This document shows positions 1 to 12,871 of a DNA stretch of 64,000 bases, one piece after another. Origin of the DNA: Cinclus cinclus (taxonomy: Eukaryota > Chordata > Aves > Passeriformes > Cinclidae); NCBI RefSeq assembly GCF_963662255.1, contig NC_085050.1:9978334-10042333 (forward strand). The letters run 5' to 3'. Each line of letters opens with the position of its first letter. Position 1 is the stretch's first letter. The position numbers and the translations under genes are program-made. The notes under the pieces are model-generated. The model worked only from the letters and a program-made list of their open reading frames with translations. It did not search any database and was not told the DNA's origin.

Positions 1-1455
1 ACCACGGGCCACATTTCTCTCTTTATTCCAGAAAACACACGTGTATTTTCTGAGTCTGGCAGTCAAATAGAGCTGACCGTTTACGGATGCATAAGAGCTA
101 TCAGACAAACTCATATTTCCCATGCGGGAACAAGCAAAATGTGCAGAGCATAAAAGTATTTGCTAACGTCACTTCTGTGCAACAAGAGACAAATGCTCTG
201 TCACCCGGCTTACAATTCACTAGACCGCCCTCGGTCTCTGCCCAAGTAAGACAGGAAGCCGACCGTATATAAAGCCATATATTCCTACTTTTCCAGAGCC
301 CATTTCAGAGCTCCGGCTCTCTACATCTTTCTGGAGCCGTTGGAAGTGGAATTATTCTCTTATCTTCAGTACATTTTTTTAAGTGGTTTTTTTTTTCAAA
401 AATAGGCCCTGACCACAAAGGTTGCCACTGCCACTCCGGAAAAGGGAGCTCGGTTCCCGGCTGTCCCCGGCTCCGCCGGACACTCCCGCTGGGCAGGGAC
501 CGGTGTCCCCGCTCCACGGCGGGAGGGGAGGCGGGGCTTGGGGAAGGGGTACTTGTCCAGGAGTACCGCAAAGGAAAACAGGGAGGGATACTCCGGCAGT
601 GGAGGAGGAGAGACTCGACCAGGGGATGAGCATCGCAGGGGCGTCTCTGTACTCACCCAAACCTCCACGGGTCTCCGACGTGCACTCTGGACCGAGTTGC
701 CCCTCTATAAACCTGGCTCGCCTGGTCCCAAGGGAAAAGACAGAGGGTAACTCTCCTGCTCCGGCGCCCCGCAGCGAGGGGGACTTTTGTGGGGTTGCTG
801 GGGTCCGTGTCCAAAGGCTGACTCCAGAGGCTCGGAAAAAGGGGGCACGACTCGGAAAAAGGGAGCGCGACTTTGGAGCTTCTCACGAAATGGCATTACA
901 GTAAGATAATGATAAAAAAGTCTGGCTGAAGAGGGGTAACGCCAGGAACCACGGGCCGGGTCCTGGAGGGGGCAGCTCATCCCCTCTGCCTCCGCGCCTG
1001 GGGCGAAGGGAGCCAGGGAGTCCCGGACGGCCCCTTCTCCGATGAGCGGGGCTGCGCATCTTTCTAAATAAACTACACAGACACCGTATGTACATCTATA
1101 CAATATATCTGTATAGGCATATACACATGCACAAGGTAAACAAAACGGACCTCGGAAGATCCCTTAGAGGAGACTCCTCTCCCCGTCCCTAGCAGTCAAC
1201 CTCCCCTCCACCGGCAGGACACCACTGCCTGCTCCCGGGAGCAGTCGCCTCTCCGCCACTCTCCCAAAAACACCATTCAAACACCTCAACCAGGAAGCTC
1301 CGGGCTGAGGACAACCTCACCGCTCCGCCGACACCCCGCGGCGGCTGCGGCCGGGCCCGCGGGGCCGGAGCCGGCTCTCCGGGCGGCGGAGGGCGCGTCT
1401 CCTCCGTCCATCGCCGCCGCCGCCACATGAAAGCGCTCGGCGGGGGGTGAGCGGA
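1..1455. other. HMX1 distal 5' flank, no gene seen
   Basis: Non-coding flank. It is mixed in composition up to about 400 and then increasingly GC- and CpG-rich towards the promoter. The open frames here overlap one another on both strands and match no family I recognise, so I treat them as by-products of high GC. A TATA-like stretch (ccgtatataaagcc, near 263-276) is visible but has no clear gene behind it. I see no repeat family in this stretch. Confidence 0.5.
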
Positions 1456-1547
1456 GGGGGGGGGGGGGTGATTATTATTAATGATATTAATGATATTAAT
1501 TATATTAATGATATTAATTATATTAATGATATTAATGATATTAATTT
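1456..1547. repeat. G13 run followed by 9-bp TAAT-rich tandem array
   Basis: A run of 13 G (1456-1468) is followed by an ATTATTATTAATG lead-in and then seven perfect 9-bp units of the form KATATTAAT (1483-1545). The first base runs G,G,T,G,T,G,G. Each unit carries the palindrome ATTAAT, so both strands present a TAAT homeodomain core every 9 bp. The array sits about 690-750 bp upstream of the HMX1 start codon, inside an otherwise GC-rich island. It may be a plain microsatellite or a homeodomain docking array; the sequence alone does not decide. Confidence 0.9.
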
Positions 1548-1569
1548 AAGCGCGATGTCGGCGGAGCCG

Positions 1570-1610
1570 ATTGGCTGCCAGGGCTGGCCGCTGAGCCCGC
1601 CGCAGCCAAT
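1570..1610. promoter_or_regulatory. Pair of opposed CCAAT boxes
   Basis: ATTGG (1570-1574, an inverted CCAAT) and CCAAT (1606-1610) lie 31 bp apart in a GC-rich context. They are plausible NF-Y sites about 500-550 bp upstream of the probable HMX1 start of transcription. The motif matches are exact; function is inferred. Confidence 0.45.
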
Positions 1611-1752
1611 GCAAGGCCCGGGCCGTGGAGCGGCCGAGCCCCCCCGGCTGCGGGCCCGTGTGCCGGGGCAGCCGCCGCCGCCCCCCCCGCACCGGGATTT
1701 GCTCCCTAATTGACCTAAATAAGGAGCTCGTGAACGGCGGCCCCGGGGCGGC

Positions 1753-1823
1753 GCGCACACACACGGACACACAGACGGACACACAGACGCGCACACAGAC
1801 GGACACACACACGCGCACACACG
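1753..1823. repeat. ACAC/GACGG simple-repeat array
   Basis: A 70-bp degenerate array is built from cacacggacacacagacgg-type units. The same ACAGAC and ACACGGAC words make up the much longer array in the SOHo intron (13861-14213). It lies in the HMX1 proximal promoter. Confidence 0.85.
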
Positions 1824-2110
1824 GCAGCGCCCGGCGCCCGCCGCTTTCCCCGCGCAGATTCCGTTCGGCGCGGCGCTCCGCCCACCGCAGGATCCCCCTC
1901 TCCTGCCCGCCGTTTAACTCGCATGACATTTTTATTTCGTTATTAGCGTTTTCGCGCAGAATCTGGCGCCTCCGATGGGTTGTCGGGCTGCCTTTTTTTT
2001 TTTTTTCCTTCCCCATTCCCTTCTTCTCCTCCCCCTCCCCCCTCCCCTCCTAGCTTGCAGGAAATGATGGCAAACCGCGATCTGAAATGATTACTCCGGA
2101 AAAAAACGCT

Positions 2111-2118
2111 TTTATACC
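2111..2118 (+). promoter_or_regulatory. HMX1: TATA-like box of HMX1
   Basis: TTTATACC lies 113-120 bp upstream of the HMX1 ATG. If used, it would place transcription start near 2140 and leave a leader of about 90 bases. It is the only TATA-like element close to exon 1 in the GC-rich island. No cap-site evidence is available. Confidence 0.45.
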
Positions 2119-2230
2119 AGGAGAGCATCCACGGGGCTAGGCAGAGGCGAGAGGCGGCCGCGGGGCAGCGGGGAGCCGAGGAGCCAGCCGCCGGCGGAGC
2201 CGGGACCTCCTCGCGCAGTTCTCTCCGACG

Positions 2231-4766
<2,536 letters not shown>

Positions 4767-4911
4767 GCGCCCACCTTGGCCGGGACGGCGGCCCCTTCTC
4801 CCCCTCCCTCGGCTTGCAGCTCCACCCCCCTTCCTCCACGGACTTTTTATTTTCAACTTACACGTTTCTTGATTTTCTGCTTTTCGACTTTTTTTTTTTT
4901 TTTTAACGTGC

Positions 4912-4917
4912 AATAAA
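4912..4917 (+). terminator. HMX1: HMX1 polyadenylation signal AATAAA
   Basis: A canonical AATAAA lies 146 bp after the HMX1 stop codon. It follows a T-rich run and is followed within 25 bp by a TTGGGTTT stretch suitable as a downstream element. It implies a short 3' UTR ending near 4935. Later signals could extend it. Confidence 0.65.
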
Positions 4918-5379
4918 CTAACTCTTGGGTTTAACTCGGAGCGACGTGCGGCAGCCGGAGGGAGCCGAAAGGACTTGAAAGACTCCAGCCATGCACCGGG
5001 ATCAGATCGGCGGGGCTCCCACTGCCGCGCATCCAAAGAAAATCCAGCTCCCTGGCAGCGGCAAACCCCTCACCGCCGCCCCGGCTCCGGGGTGACACAG
5101 ACCGGCGTTTTTCGGGGGGCAGTAGACTCCTCCGACCCTTCCCCCTGCAACCCTCGGAGCTGCCGAGCGGGACAAGAATGTACGGACCAGCCGGCGCTTC
5201 CCGGCCTCGCCGCCCCCGCCCCACGGGCGGCCAAGCCTCGGGGTCCCCGCCGCGACCGAGAGACCTTTCCCGGGACCTCTGGTGCCCAGGGCCAGCGCTC
5301 TTACCCCAGAAACCTTTACGTTTCCCCGCTGCCCCAGCAGCTTCCCGTGCAGAGCGGGGGACCCTGCTGATCCCGACCT

Positions 5380-5435
5380 CCGGCATCTTATCAGAGCCCT
5401 TTGTTTTCCGGCATCTTATCAGAGCCCTTTGTTTT
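5380..5435 (+). repeat. Perfect 28-bp tandem duplication with GATA and SOX/TCF-like words
   Basis: Two identical 28-bp copies abut at 5380-5407 and 5408-5435. Each holds CTTATCAG, whose complement contains TGATAA (a GATA factor word), and CCTTTGTT (a SOX or TCF/LEF word). The pair lies about 620 bp after the HMX1 stop codon. The duplication is seen directly; binding is inferred. Confidence 0.9.
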
Positions 5436-6391
5436 AGCCACTTAATCCGTACGTATCCCACTCCCACCGTTACTCTCATTTCCATACTACCGATACCCAA
5501 GCATGTGCTGGTGCAGCCTGGTCCTTCTCGATGCAGAAGTTTTGATTTGAAACAACTTGAAGTCAAATTGTTGGAAAGAAATCCGAGCTGTGAGGATTTG
5601 GTTTCTTTGTTTTCGTTTTATTTCCCTGGCAAATTATCGGCTAAAATACACGGGTTTATATATACACATATATACGTAATTCTACATACTGTGTTTCACA
5701 AGTGGATTTGCCACTTTTTTTTTTGGTCTCCTGAAGAGGTTGAGGAAAGCGCACCTCGACTTGTCCGTCTCTTATGGGATCGGTTTGTGTAATCGATTAA
5801 TAATTCACAGGCAATTAAAAAGGAAGGAAAGAAAAATAATCAGATGGGAACAGACTGGGGAGCTGTATGGTTGGTTATGCAAGCGAACCTGTAACGTGAT
5901 ATTATATTAAGTATTATGCATGCCAAGTTACTGTTTTTCTTTAATAACTGTTTTGTTTCCTCCCTCCTACCCACCCCTAAAATGAATTTCTGGATTATCA
6001 TTATTTCTAGAAGTTTGAATTTCTTTTTCCTAATGTTAGGGGGGAAATGACCTTATAAAACTCGGCCTTGGTGGAATGTCAAGCTTTGATCGTACATTCT
6101 AGGGCATAATCAGCTGCAATTGAACCAGCCAGCTCGGGGCACTCGGTGTCCGTGCAGGGAAGTCCAGGTCCTGGATCTGTTGGGGAATGTGCATGCGGAC
6201 CTGTCTCCTGTGAAGGAAGGGCGATCTAATTCTTACTCCTTCCTATGCTCTTCATTATAATTGGAGCACTCTTACTTCTTCTGATTATGAAATCGATTAG
6301 CGAAATGTGGTGGAGCTTCAGCTTTGATACAAAACCCGAGAAGAAGAGAGAAGAGTCAGGGGTGGATTATAACTTAAACACAGTTTTGGGC

Positions 6392-6488
6392 TTTCCTCTT
6401 TTTTTTTTTTTTTTTTTTCCTTTTTTTCCCTTTCTTTCCCTCCTCCTCCTCCCCCCCCCCCCCCCCCCCCCCCCCATTTTTTTCCTCT
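6392..6488. repeat. Polypyrimidine tract with T-rich part and C25 run
   Basis: A run of T (from 6399) passes through TTTCCC and TCC units into 25 consecutive C (6451-6475), then a T-rich tail. Such mononucleotide runs are prone to slippage and to sequencing error, so the exact length is doubtful. Confidence 0.9.
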
Positions 6489-6566
6489 GCTTTGGCCTGA
6501 AATATGGCAACACCCTGCGCTGTTGAAGTCAGGACATTGCAAGCCTCAAAACCACTCGAGAATTGC

Positions 6567-6632
6567 ATATATATGTATATATATATATACATATATATAT
6601 ATACATATATACACACACACAGATATATTTAT
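6567..6632. repeat. TA/CA dinucleotide microsatellite
   Basis: Interrupted (TA)n with tac breaks passes into (CA)n and then atatatttattta. It is an ordinary compound dinucleotide repeat. Confidence 0.9.
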
Positions 6633-7929
6633 TTATGGGTTCCTGAGAAAAGTACTAAATTGCCATAAGCCCAGGTTCTGGAAGCTGTTGTCTTTTGGAG
6701 TTTTTTATATTTCTCTTTTCTTCTCCTTTTTTTTTTTTCCCATCTGCTGCTGATCTCCCCCTGAAATCTCCAGACATATTCGCCAGCTATTTGCTTGGCA
6801 TATCCATCAAACACCCGAATTTGAGCTGAAAACTTTTAAAGCCTGGTCCCCGAGCGGTGCAAGAAGGACCGGGAAGAGGCGAAGCTGGGGATGTCGGTGC
6901 CCCGGACGGGACTCGCCGGCCTCGGGGCAAGCGGCTGGGCAGGGCTTCAGCCTTTTTGTGCCAGAGGAGGTGACTTGGGGCGATGTTTCTTCCTCAGGGC
7001 GCAAGCACTTGATTTTGATGCCGTTCAAAGCCTGGCTGCCCCTGGAAGAGAGCGGCTAGACAGTTTTTCTCATCATATCCAGCTCCCCAGACCTCCCAGT
7101 GTTACCTACTGGAGTAAAATCCTGACTCACTTCAGTCATATCAGAGTAGATTGTAATCCAACGAGAAATTTAACACGCCTGCCACTCTCCACATGCCTTT
7201 TTTTTGGAGTAACATATGAGATTATTATACTTCTGATTCTACTAAATATTCTTTCCTTGAAGTTAAGGAACTGGCAGGGCTAAATGATCAATTGGATTTT
7301 TAAAATGTGTTTTGACATTAGTATGTTTGTTTTTTAAAGATGTGCTGATTATATCAATAAACAGAGTTTTTTCATACACTGTATTTGTAACTTATGATCA
7401 TGGTAAAATATTAAAAGGTGCAAGATGTGAAATCATCTAAGACAAAGTGCTTACTTATGTCTTATTCTGTACATGCAGAAAATTATTTATAGTGGCTTAT
7501 TAAAAGTATGTGCTGAAAGTAGGAACATATACACCTCAGGTTTCTTTACCTTGTAGTTTTTGTAATGATACTTTTCCCTTCATCTGATGGTAAGAAATTT
7601 CTGCAGGATGCAGAGAAACACCTAGCACCAGATGCCACTCCCTGAGTTATGTGCATTGACTATTTCAAAATAGGTAAAATCCCCCAGACCCGAACACTCG
7701 AGCCCATCCCTCAAATCAGGACAGAAAATTCCTCACAATCTACTTCCTTGTGTGTATTTTTTATTAAACAAATAAAAAAGTTAGGAGTCACACTCTTTGT
7801 GCTGCTCCTGCAAACAGAAAGCTTTAAGAAAAATGCTGATGGACTGTAAAGTTCAAAGTACTTTTGCAAAGGCTGTTTATGACATATAGAGACATACGTT
7901 GCTGCTTTATAGATCAAAGCAGCCTCAGA

Positions 7930-8580
7930 ATAGCTTTAAAATAAATCCAGTTATAGTACAGCTGTAATATTATTATGCAGCATAAATCCTTGTCTGTTGA
8001 CATTTATTTAATGAATGTTGCTACAACAGCTTAGCTAGATGGCACTCCAGAGGCGAGGCAAAGGAGAACCTTGCCAGATTACTCACAAAGACAATTTGTG
8101 TTTATTGGATGCTAATAAAATAATCAGTGAAAAGATTTTTTTTTTTAAGCGAACCAAACGACAATCAAAATAGAGTCTGAACTGCCCATTTGAAATAAAT
8201 TCCTAGTGTAGCTGCAGTAAGATATTATTAATTACACTTTAAATGGAAATGATCGATATGCTGGAAAGCACCTTGTTAAATGGCTACTTTGCAAATGGTA
8301 CATTGCTCACTAGTTTAAGATGGCCCATAACTTTTCTCAAAGGCACGAGTCTAAAATATTCATGCAAATCAATACTTGATAAATCTCATAGGTGCGTGCT
8401 GGCTCCACTGTTCAACAGTATATTTGGATCGATTCTTTATTTTTCATTATCTTGGAATAGTCTGTCTGTGGCCCCTGCCAATGTGTCCCGCACCCACCAT
8501 CGATCGGAGAGAGGCTCGCTCCAGACTCCATCAGACTCGCAGGGTTTAGTGCTGTCAGCCTCAAATTAGATCCAGGCAAT
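7930..8580. promoter_or_regulatory. Candidate conserved non-coding element (possible enhancer)
   Basis: This 650-bp stretch is nearly free of simple repeats. It is rich in homeodomain-type words (ATTATTAAT, TAATAAAATAATC) and carries a perfect POU octamer ATGCAAAT at 8362-8369 within TATTCATGCAAAT. It keeps several CpGs near its 3' end (CATCGATCGGAG). It sits mid-way between HMX1 and SOHo, where a shared enhancer would be expected. Conservation has not been tested; the call rests on texture and motif content. Confidence 0.35.
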
Positions 8581-8760
8581 ATTCCTGTATGTCCTTTCCC
8601 ATTCCAGATGAATATAAGTTTATGGTGGATGTCTTAATGCTTCCTTTAACTATCCTGAGTTTCTCAATGCTGCTTACGATGTAATTTCTACTTAGTGAGA
8701 TACGTGAAAGTCTATTAAAAAAGATAGAAAGGAGAACTTAGATGTTCACCTAAATTGTAA

Positions 8761-9330
8761 AGCCTTTCCTTTCCTTTCCTTTCCTTTCCTTTCCTTTCCT
8801 TTCCTTTCCTTTCCTTTCCTTTCCTTTCCTTTCCTTTCCTTTCCTTTCCTTTCCTTTCCTTTCTTTCCTTTCTTTCCTTTCCTTTCCTTTCTTTCTTTCC
8901 TTTCCTTTCCTTTCCTTTCCTTTCCTTTCCTTTCCTTTCCTTTCCTTTCCTTTCCTTTCCTTTCCTTTCCTTTCCTTTCCTTTCCTTTCCTTTCCTTCCT
9001 CTCCTCTCCTCTCCTCTCCTCTCCTCTCCTCTCCTCTCCTCTCCTCTCCTCTCCTCTCCCTCTCCTCTCCTCCCCTCCTCCTCTCCTCTCTCTCCTCTCC
9101 TCTCCTCTCCTCTCCTCTCCTCTCCTCTCCTCTCCTCTCCTCTCCTCTCCTCTCCTCTCCTCTCCTCTCCTCTCCTCTCCTCTCCTCTCCTCTCCTCTCC
9201 TCTCCTCTCCTCTCTCTCCTCTCCTCTCCTCTCCTTTCCTTTTCCCTTTTCCCTTTTCCCTTTTCCCTTAACCTTTTCCCTTTTCCCTTTCCCTTTCCCT
9301 TTCCCTTTCCCTTTCCCTTTCCCTTTTCCC
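8761..9330. repeat. 570-bp compound polypyrimidine microsatellite
   Basis: There are three successive arrays on the same strand: (CCTTT)n at about 8763-8995 with a few CTTT breaks, (CTCCT)n at about 8996-9235, and (CCCTTTT)/(CCCTTT)n at about 9236-9330. The pyrimidine strand is nearly unbroken for the whole length. Such tracts can form triplex (H-DNA) and block polymerases, so the length in an assembly is uncertain. Confidence 0.97.
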
Positions 9331-10479
9331 TAAATAGTTAGATATTGCTACCTTTATTCGGAATTCCCCTCCAGATTTTCCCGCAGGTACCAAGCACAGT
9401 GACTGGAGGAAGGCGACTTAGCAGAGGATTCTGAATTGACCTAAGAGAGAAACAGAATTTCAGAAAGGGATGCTGTCTCGGGGCACAGCATGGCCCGATC
9501 TGTCCGAGCCCCCACACCTCTCGGGCCGGAGCAGTCCTCTGAGCGTGCCCGGCTTCCCAGAAAAGCCTGTGGTTGTGTGACGCTTGTAGCTGCCTTCCTG
9601 GGGAGCTCCTGGGAGAGTTGTTTTCCCTCTAGTGATACTGTTTTCTCTGCCCTCCCTCCTTCCCCCGCTCGCTCCACGGGATGCCCGGCGCAGGCAAGGG
9701 ATGTCCCCGCTGCCCCGAACCTCTGCCTGCTCCAGGGGAGAGGCAGCTGCCGGGGTGATGGGAGACCACAACAGCAACCGGCAATCCATGTCCTGCCACT
9801 GCTGAACCGATAAAGCCGGTTTTATTCAGGGACCAGCAGCGCCTAAATGCCCAAACCTGCCTAGTGATTTTTATGATCTTTTCGGATAGCGCTTCTGTAC
9901 AATGCCCCCTCGCCAGGGCCGTGTCCCGGGAGAGCATCGGAGATGGTTCAAAGAGTGTTGCGAGGTGCTGCTGTGTCCGCAAGCACCAGGGTCTTACTTG
10001 CAAGGGGGTGTGAAATCCAGGGAGGGGCTTTTACTCTCGAGTACCTCGGGGGATAAATCAAGCTCGATTCCGTAAAACAAGCAAAACCAGACTCTCTGGC
10101 GTTTCTGTACCATCTAATCAGATTTCATTTCCATCAGGTTTAGAGTAAGAGACTTCTTGTGCTCTGAGCTAAAATGGAAATACAGATATGTATGACGAGT
10201 GATTTCTGGTAAAAAACTTTCCCAGGTGAAAGGTTTCCACTCTTCACGATGTTAGCTTCCACTACAGGATTATATTACTAAAAGGAAAAGGCTGGCTCTT
10301 CCTGCCCTGCCGCTGTGCGCTACCGGCCTCCGTGTCCTCACACGTCCCAGACGACGAGGTTCTTCACAAATAAAATACAAATGAAGCATGGGTTGGAAAA
10401 GTACCAGCGTCAGAAAATCTCTATTGCGGGAAAACCTTCGGAGCCCGGGAGGGCACCGCGGTGCTGAGAGGAGGCAGCC

Positions 10480-10560
10480 GTGAGAGATCCAGTCTCTGGC
10501 CTTTCCGTGAGAGATCCAGTCTCTGGCCTTTCCGTGAGAGATCCAGTCTCTGGCCTCTCC
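10480..10560 (+). repeat. 27-bp unit in three tandem copies
   Basis: Copies at 10480-10506, 10507-10533 and 10534-10560 are identical except for one T-to-C change in the last. Each contains AGAGA and TCTCT arms separated by TCCAG, a small hairpin-capable dyad. Because 27 is a multiple of three, the repeat also keeps frames open on both strands, which explains the spurious open frames here. Confidence 0.95.
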
Positions 10561-11130
10561 GATACCAGATCCTCTTTGCTCGCTCTGATCCTCTCAGAAC
10601 ACGAAGGCTGCGGCCAAAGTCGCCGCTGCCCGCAGCCGCTCCTACATGAATCTCTTCCCGGGGCTGCTCCGCGTGTCCGGGGAACCATTCCCTGGAAAAA
10701 GCTCCTGAATTTTGGGAAAGACTCTCCTCTGCCCGGTCGCACACTGTTCCCCACATTAACTCTGGGTCAAGTGCGGGGCGGGGGCTCGGACTGTGTTGCT
10801 GGAGGTCTGCAGTGGGCCCGGGGATTCTGCTGCCGTCTCTCCCGGCAGCTCCGCTCCCTCCGTAGGAGGAGTCTTCGCAGCTGGTTGTTTGGGATGTGCA
10901 GGACAAGCTCTACCTGTCGGTCTTTACTTTCCCCAGAAGGTAAGAGTGACCTAGCAGAGGGCATGAGGAGCCTGTTATGGACCTCGTTTGTAGAACTCGC
11001 TGCAGGAGGGACCCCGGAGGTGCCCCGGCTGCCCCGCATCCTCTTGTGGCCAGTGAATCAATTCCAACTTGTCCCAGGGCTGAAGAGATCCAGCTGTGTA
11101 GCGTGTTCCCTCTGCACGAAGTTTGTCGGG

Positions 11131-11214
11131 GAAAAACAAAAAAACCAAAACCAAACCAAACAAGAAAATCCAAACCAAACCAACAAACAAAAACCTAAAC
11201 CAAACCAAAACAAA
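11131..11214. repeat. A-rich AAACC-type low-complexity tract
   Basis: Degenerate (AAACC)n, (AAAC)n and (CAAA)n words with no T except at one or two points. It resembles a decayed A-rich tail, but no retroposon body is visible next to it. Confidence 0.85.
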
Positions 11215-12756
11215 TGGGGCTGGAAAAGGACGGCAAATCTTTCCCAACAGGGTATTACTGGACCTCGTCTCCCAGGGCTGGGCTTGGACTGCTCGGGGAG
11301 TGGAGGCGACGGCGGTGAAAGAAAGATTGGGTGGTAAAACTTATGTCTCCTTCTTCACTTAACTTCTTATTTCTGTTTTTTCAACTTTTACTCTTTCTTC
11401 CAAGAAAATGTGTTCTAGGAAAATACACGGACTCAAAGCATTCGCCTTATAGGATGGATTTTTTTTTTCTTTTTGGAACTAGAAGGGAAATGGTTTGCAA
11501 CAAGAGCAGATGTGAGCATCTGGGACGTGCCTCACCCACAGACAGCACGAAGGGAGGCTGAGACAGGAGCACAAAGAGCAACCCGACGTGTCATCCAAGA
11601 CTCCCATGCTTCTAGTTTTACCATCCCAGACCAAATTTCTTAAATTATACTTTCAGCTGCTTCTTCGCATTTTGTAACTCTCTTACCCGGGTCCTTCCCT
11701 TGGCCCTTCCCTCGCTCTCTCTTAAATGGATATTTTGCTCTTATAAAACTCCCAGTTCGTATAGGAGACTGCAAGACAAAAACAACAAGTTCGGGTATTT
11801 GACCAATAATCGTGCTGATAGAAGATGAGTATATTTATGTTTTCGGCTGGTGGAAAATGTGCAGCTCTCCAGCAGAAGGCTTGCATTAAAATTTGAGGGT
11901 GTTCATAAAGTGGGGGGAAAAAATCGTGAAAAAAAGCTGAAACCCGCCCTCTCAAGTACCAGTGCGTTAAAGATTAACACAGTCCAAAGCCTTAAGAAGC
12001 CCCTGATTTTAGCTCCTGGAATCTCTAGCCTCACAATATTTTAAAGCCTGATGGCACTTCCGTTATAAACTCTTTTTCAAGGACTCGCTTTCTCTCTGCA
12101 GTTTTCGTGGTGGAAACCTCGAGACTCGCACTAAAAGCCCTCTTAAAAGCCGGTTGGAAGTGGCAGAGAGGGAGAGGTTTCGCTGTGATCCACAACGGAT
12201 GGCAACTCTAAAATCGCTAGACGTCCTGCCTCGATTAGTGCAAACGGGTTTTAAAACGCTGCAGTGCTGGGAGGTGTAGGAAGCAAAAGTTCTCAAGATA
12301 CTACAGAAATACATCGATCCTTCCCCAGGTTCCACAGCTCAGGCGAACGCTTCCTCATCTCCCAAAAGCACAACTTGGAGAGCTCGCACACCCCACGCAG
12401 CCGGCCAGCACTTACTCATTTGAAAATTACAGAAGAGCTCTGCTGGCCCGCGGGGACGAGCAGGGGATGTAGAGGGGATGGTGACGTGTGGGGGAAATGT
12501 GTGGAAGTTATGTGTGGATTTTGAGGTGGCCTGACACCATGAGGCTCCTTGGGAGGAAGAAAGGGTCCCTTTCACCCCATGCGTATACAATCTAAGAATC
12601 TGCAGGTGAAAGGACCACAGGGAAGAGACTCTAGCTGCATGAATTACTATTCCACAGTCTGCCCCACTGCCGAACAGCAGCATGGACAATCTGCAACAAA
12701 TGCCCTCCGCAGACTGTCTGTGGTCGTGCCAGGTGCTGTACAAACACAGGGAAGGG

Positions 12757-12839
12757 CTTCCTTCCTTCCTTCCTTCCTTCCTTCCTTCCTTCCTTCCTTC
12801 CTGCCTTCCTGCCTTCCTTCCTGCCTTCCTTCCTTCCTG

Positions 12840-12871
<32 letters not shown>

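Larger units (their letters stand above)
4936..7920. other. HMX1-SOHo spacer, proximal part, no gene seen
   Basis: The stretch is GC- and CpG-rich to about 5370 and then of mixed composition, with scattered CpG-bearing patches (around 6060-6230 and 6840-7060). It holds the 28-bp duplication, a polypyrimidine tract and a TA/CA repeat, all listed separately. Open frames are short, overlap on both strands and match nothing I recognise. A continuous stretch at 6050-6230 with few simple repeats could be regulatory. Confidence 0.5.
9331..12756. other. HMX1-SOHo spacer, distal part, no gene seen
   Basis: GC-rich patches (about 9470-9780 and 10300-10870) alternate with ordinary sequence. Frames such as 9490-9813 and 10480-11337 are open, but they read repeats or GC-rich sequence without domains and have overlapping frames on the other strand, so I do not call them genes. 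A CpG-keeping block at 12060-12260 could be regulatory. Confidence 0.45.

Noticed and set aside
263..276. TATA-like ccgtatataaagcc near the left edge, as a possible promoter of another gene
   Set aside because: No coding frame, exon or CpG promoter structure follows that can be assigned to it. It is too far from HMX1 to be its core promoter.
6245..6526. 93-codon frame with a hydrophobic start and a poly-Phe/Pro tail
   Set aside because: The tail is the polypyrimidine tract and the start lies in non-coding spacer. It looks like chance.
9490..9813. 107-codon frame in a GC-rich patch, considered as a small gene
   Set aside because: Overlapping frames of similar length exist on the other strand. 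No domain, signal peptide or splice structure is visible; GC-rich composition explains the lack of stops.
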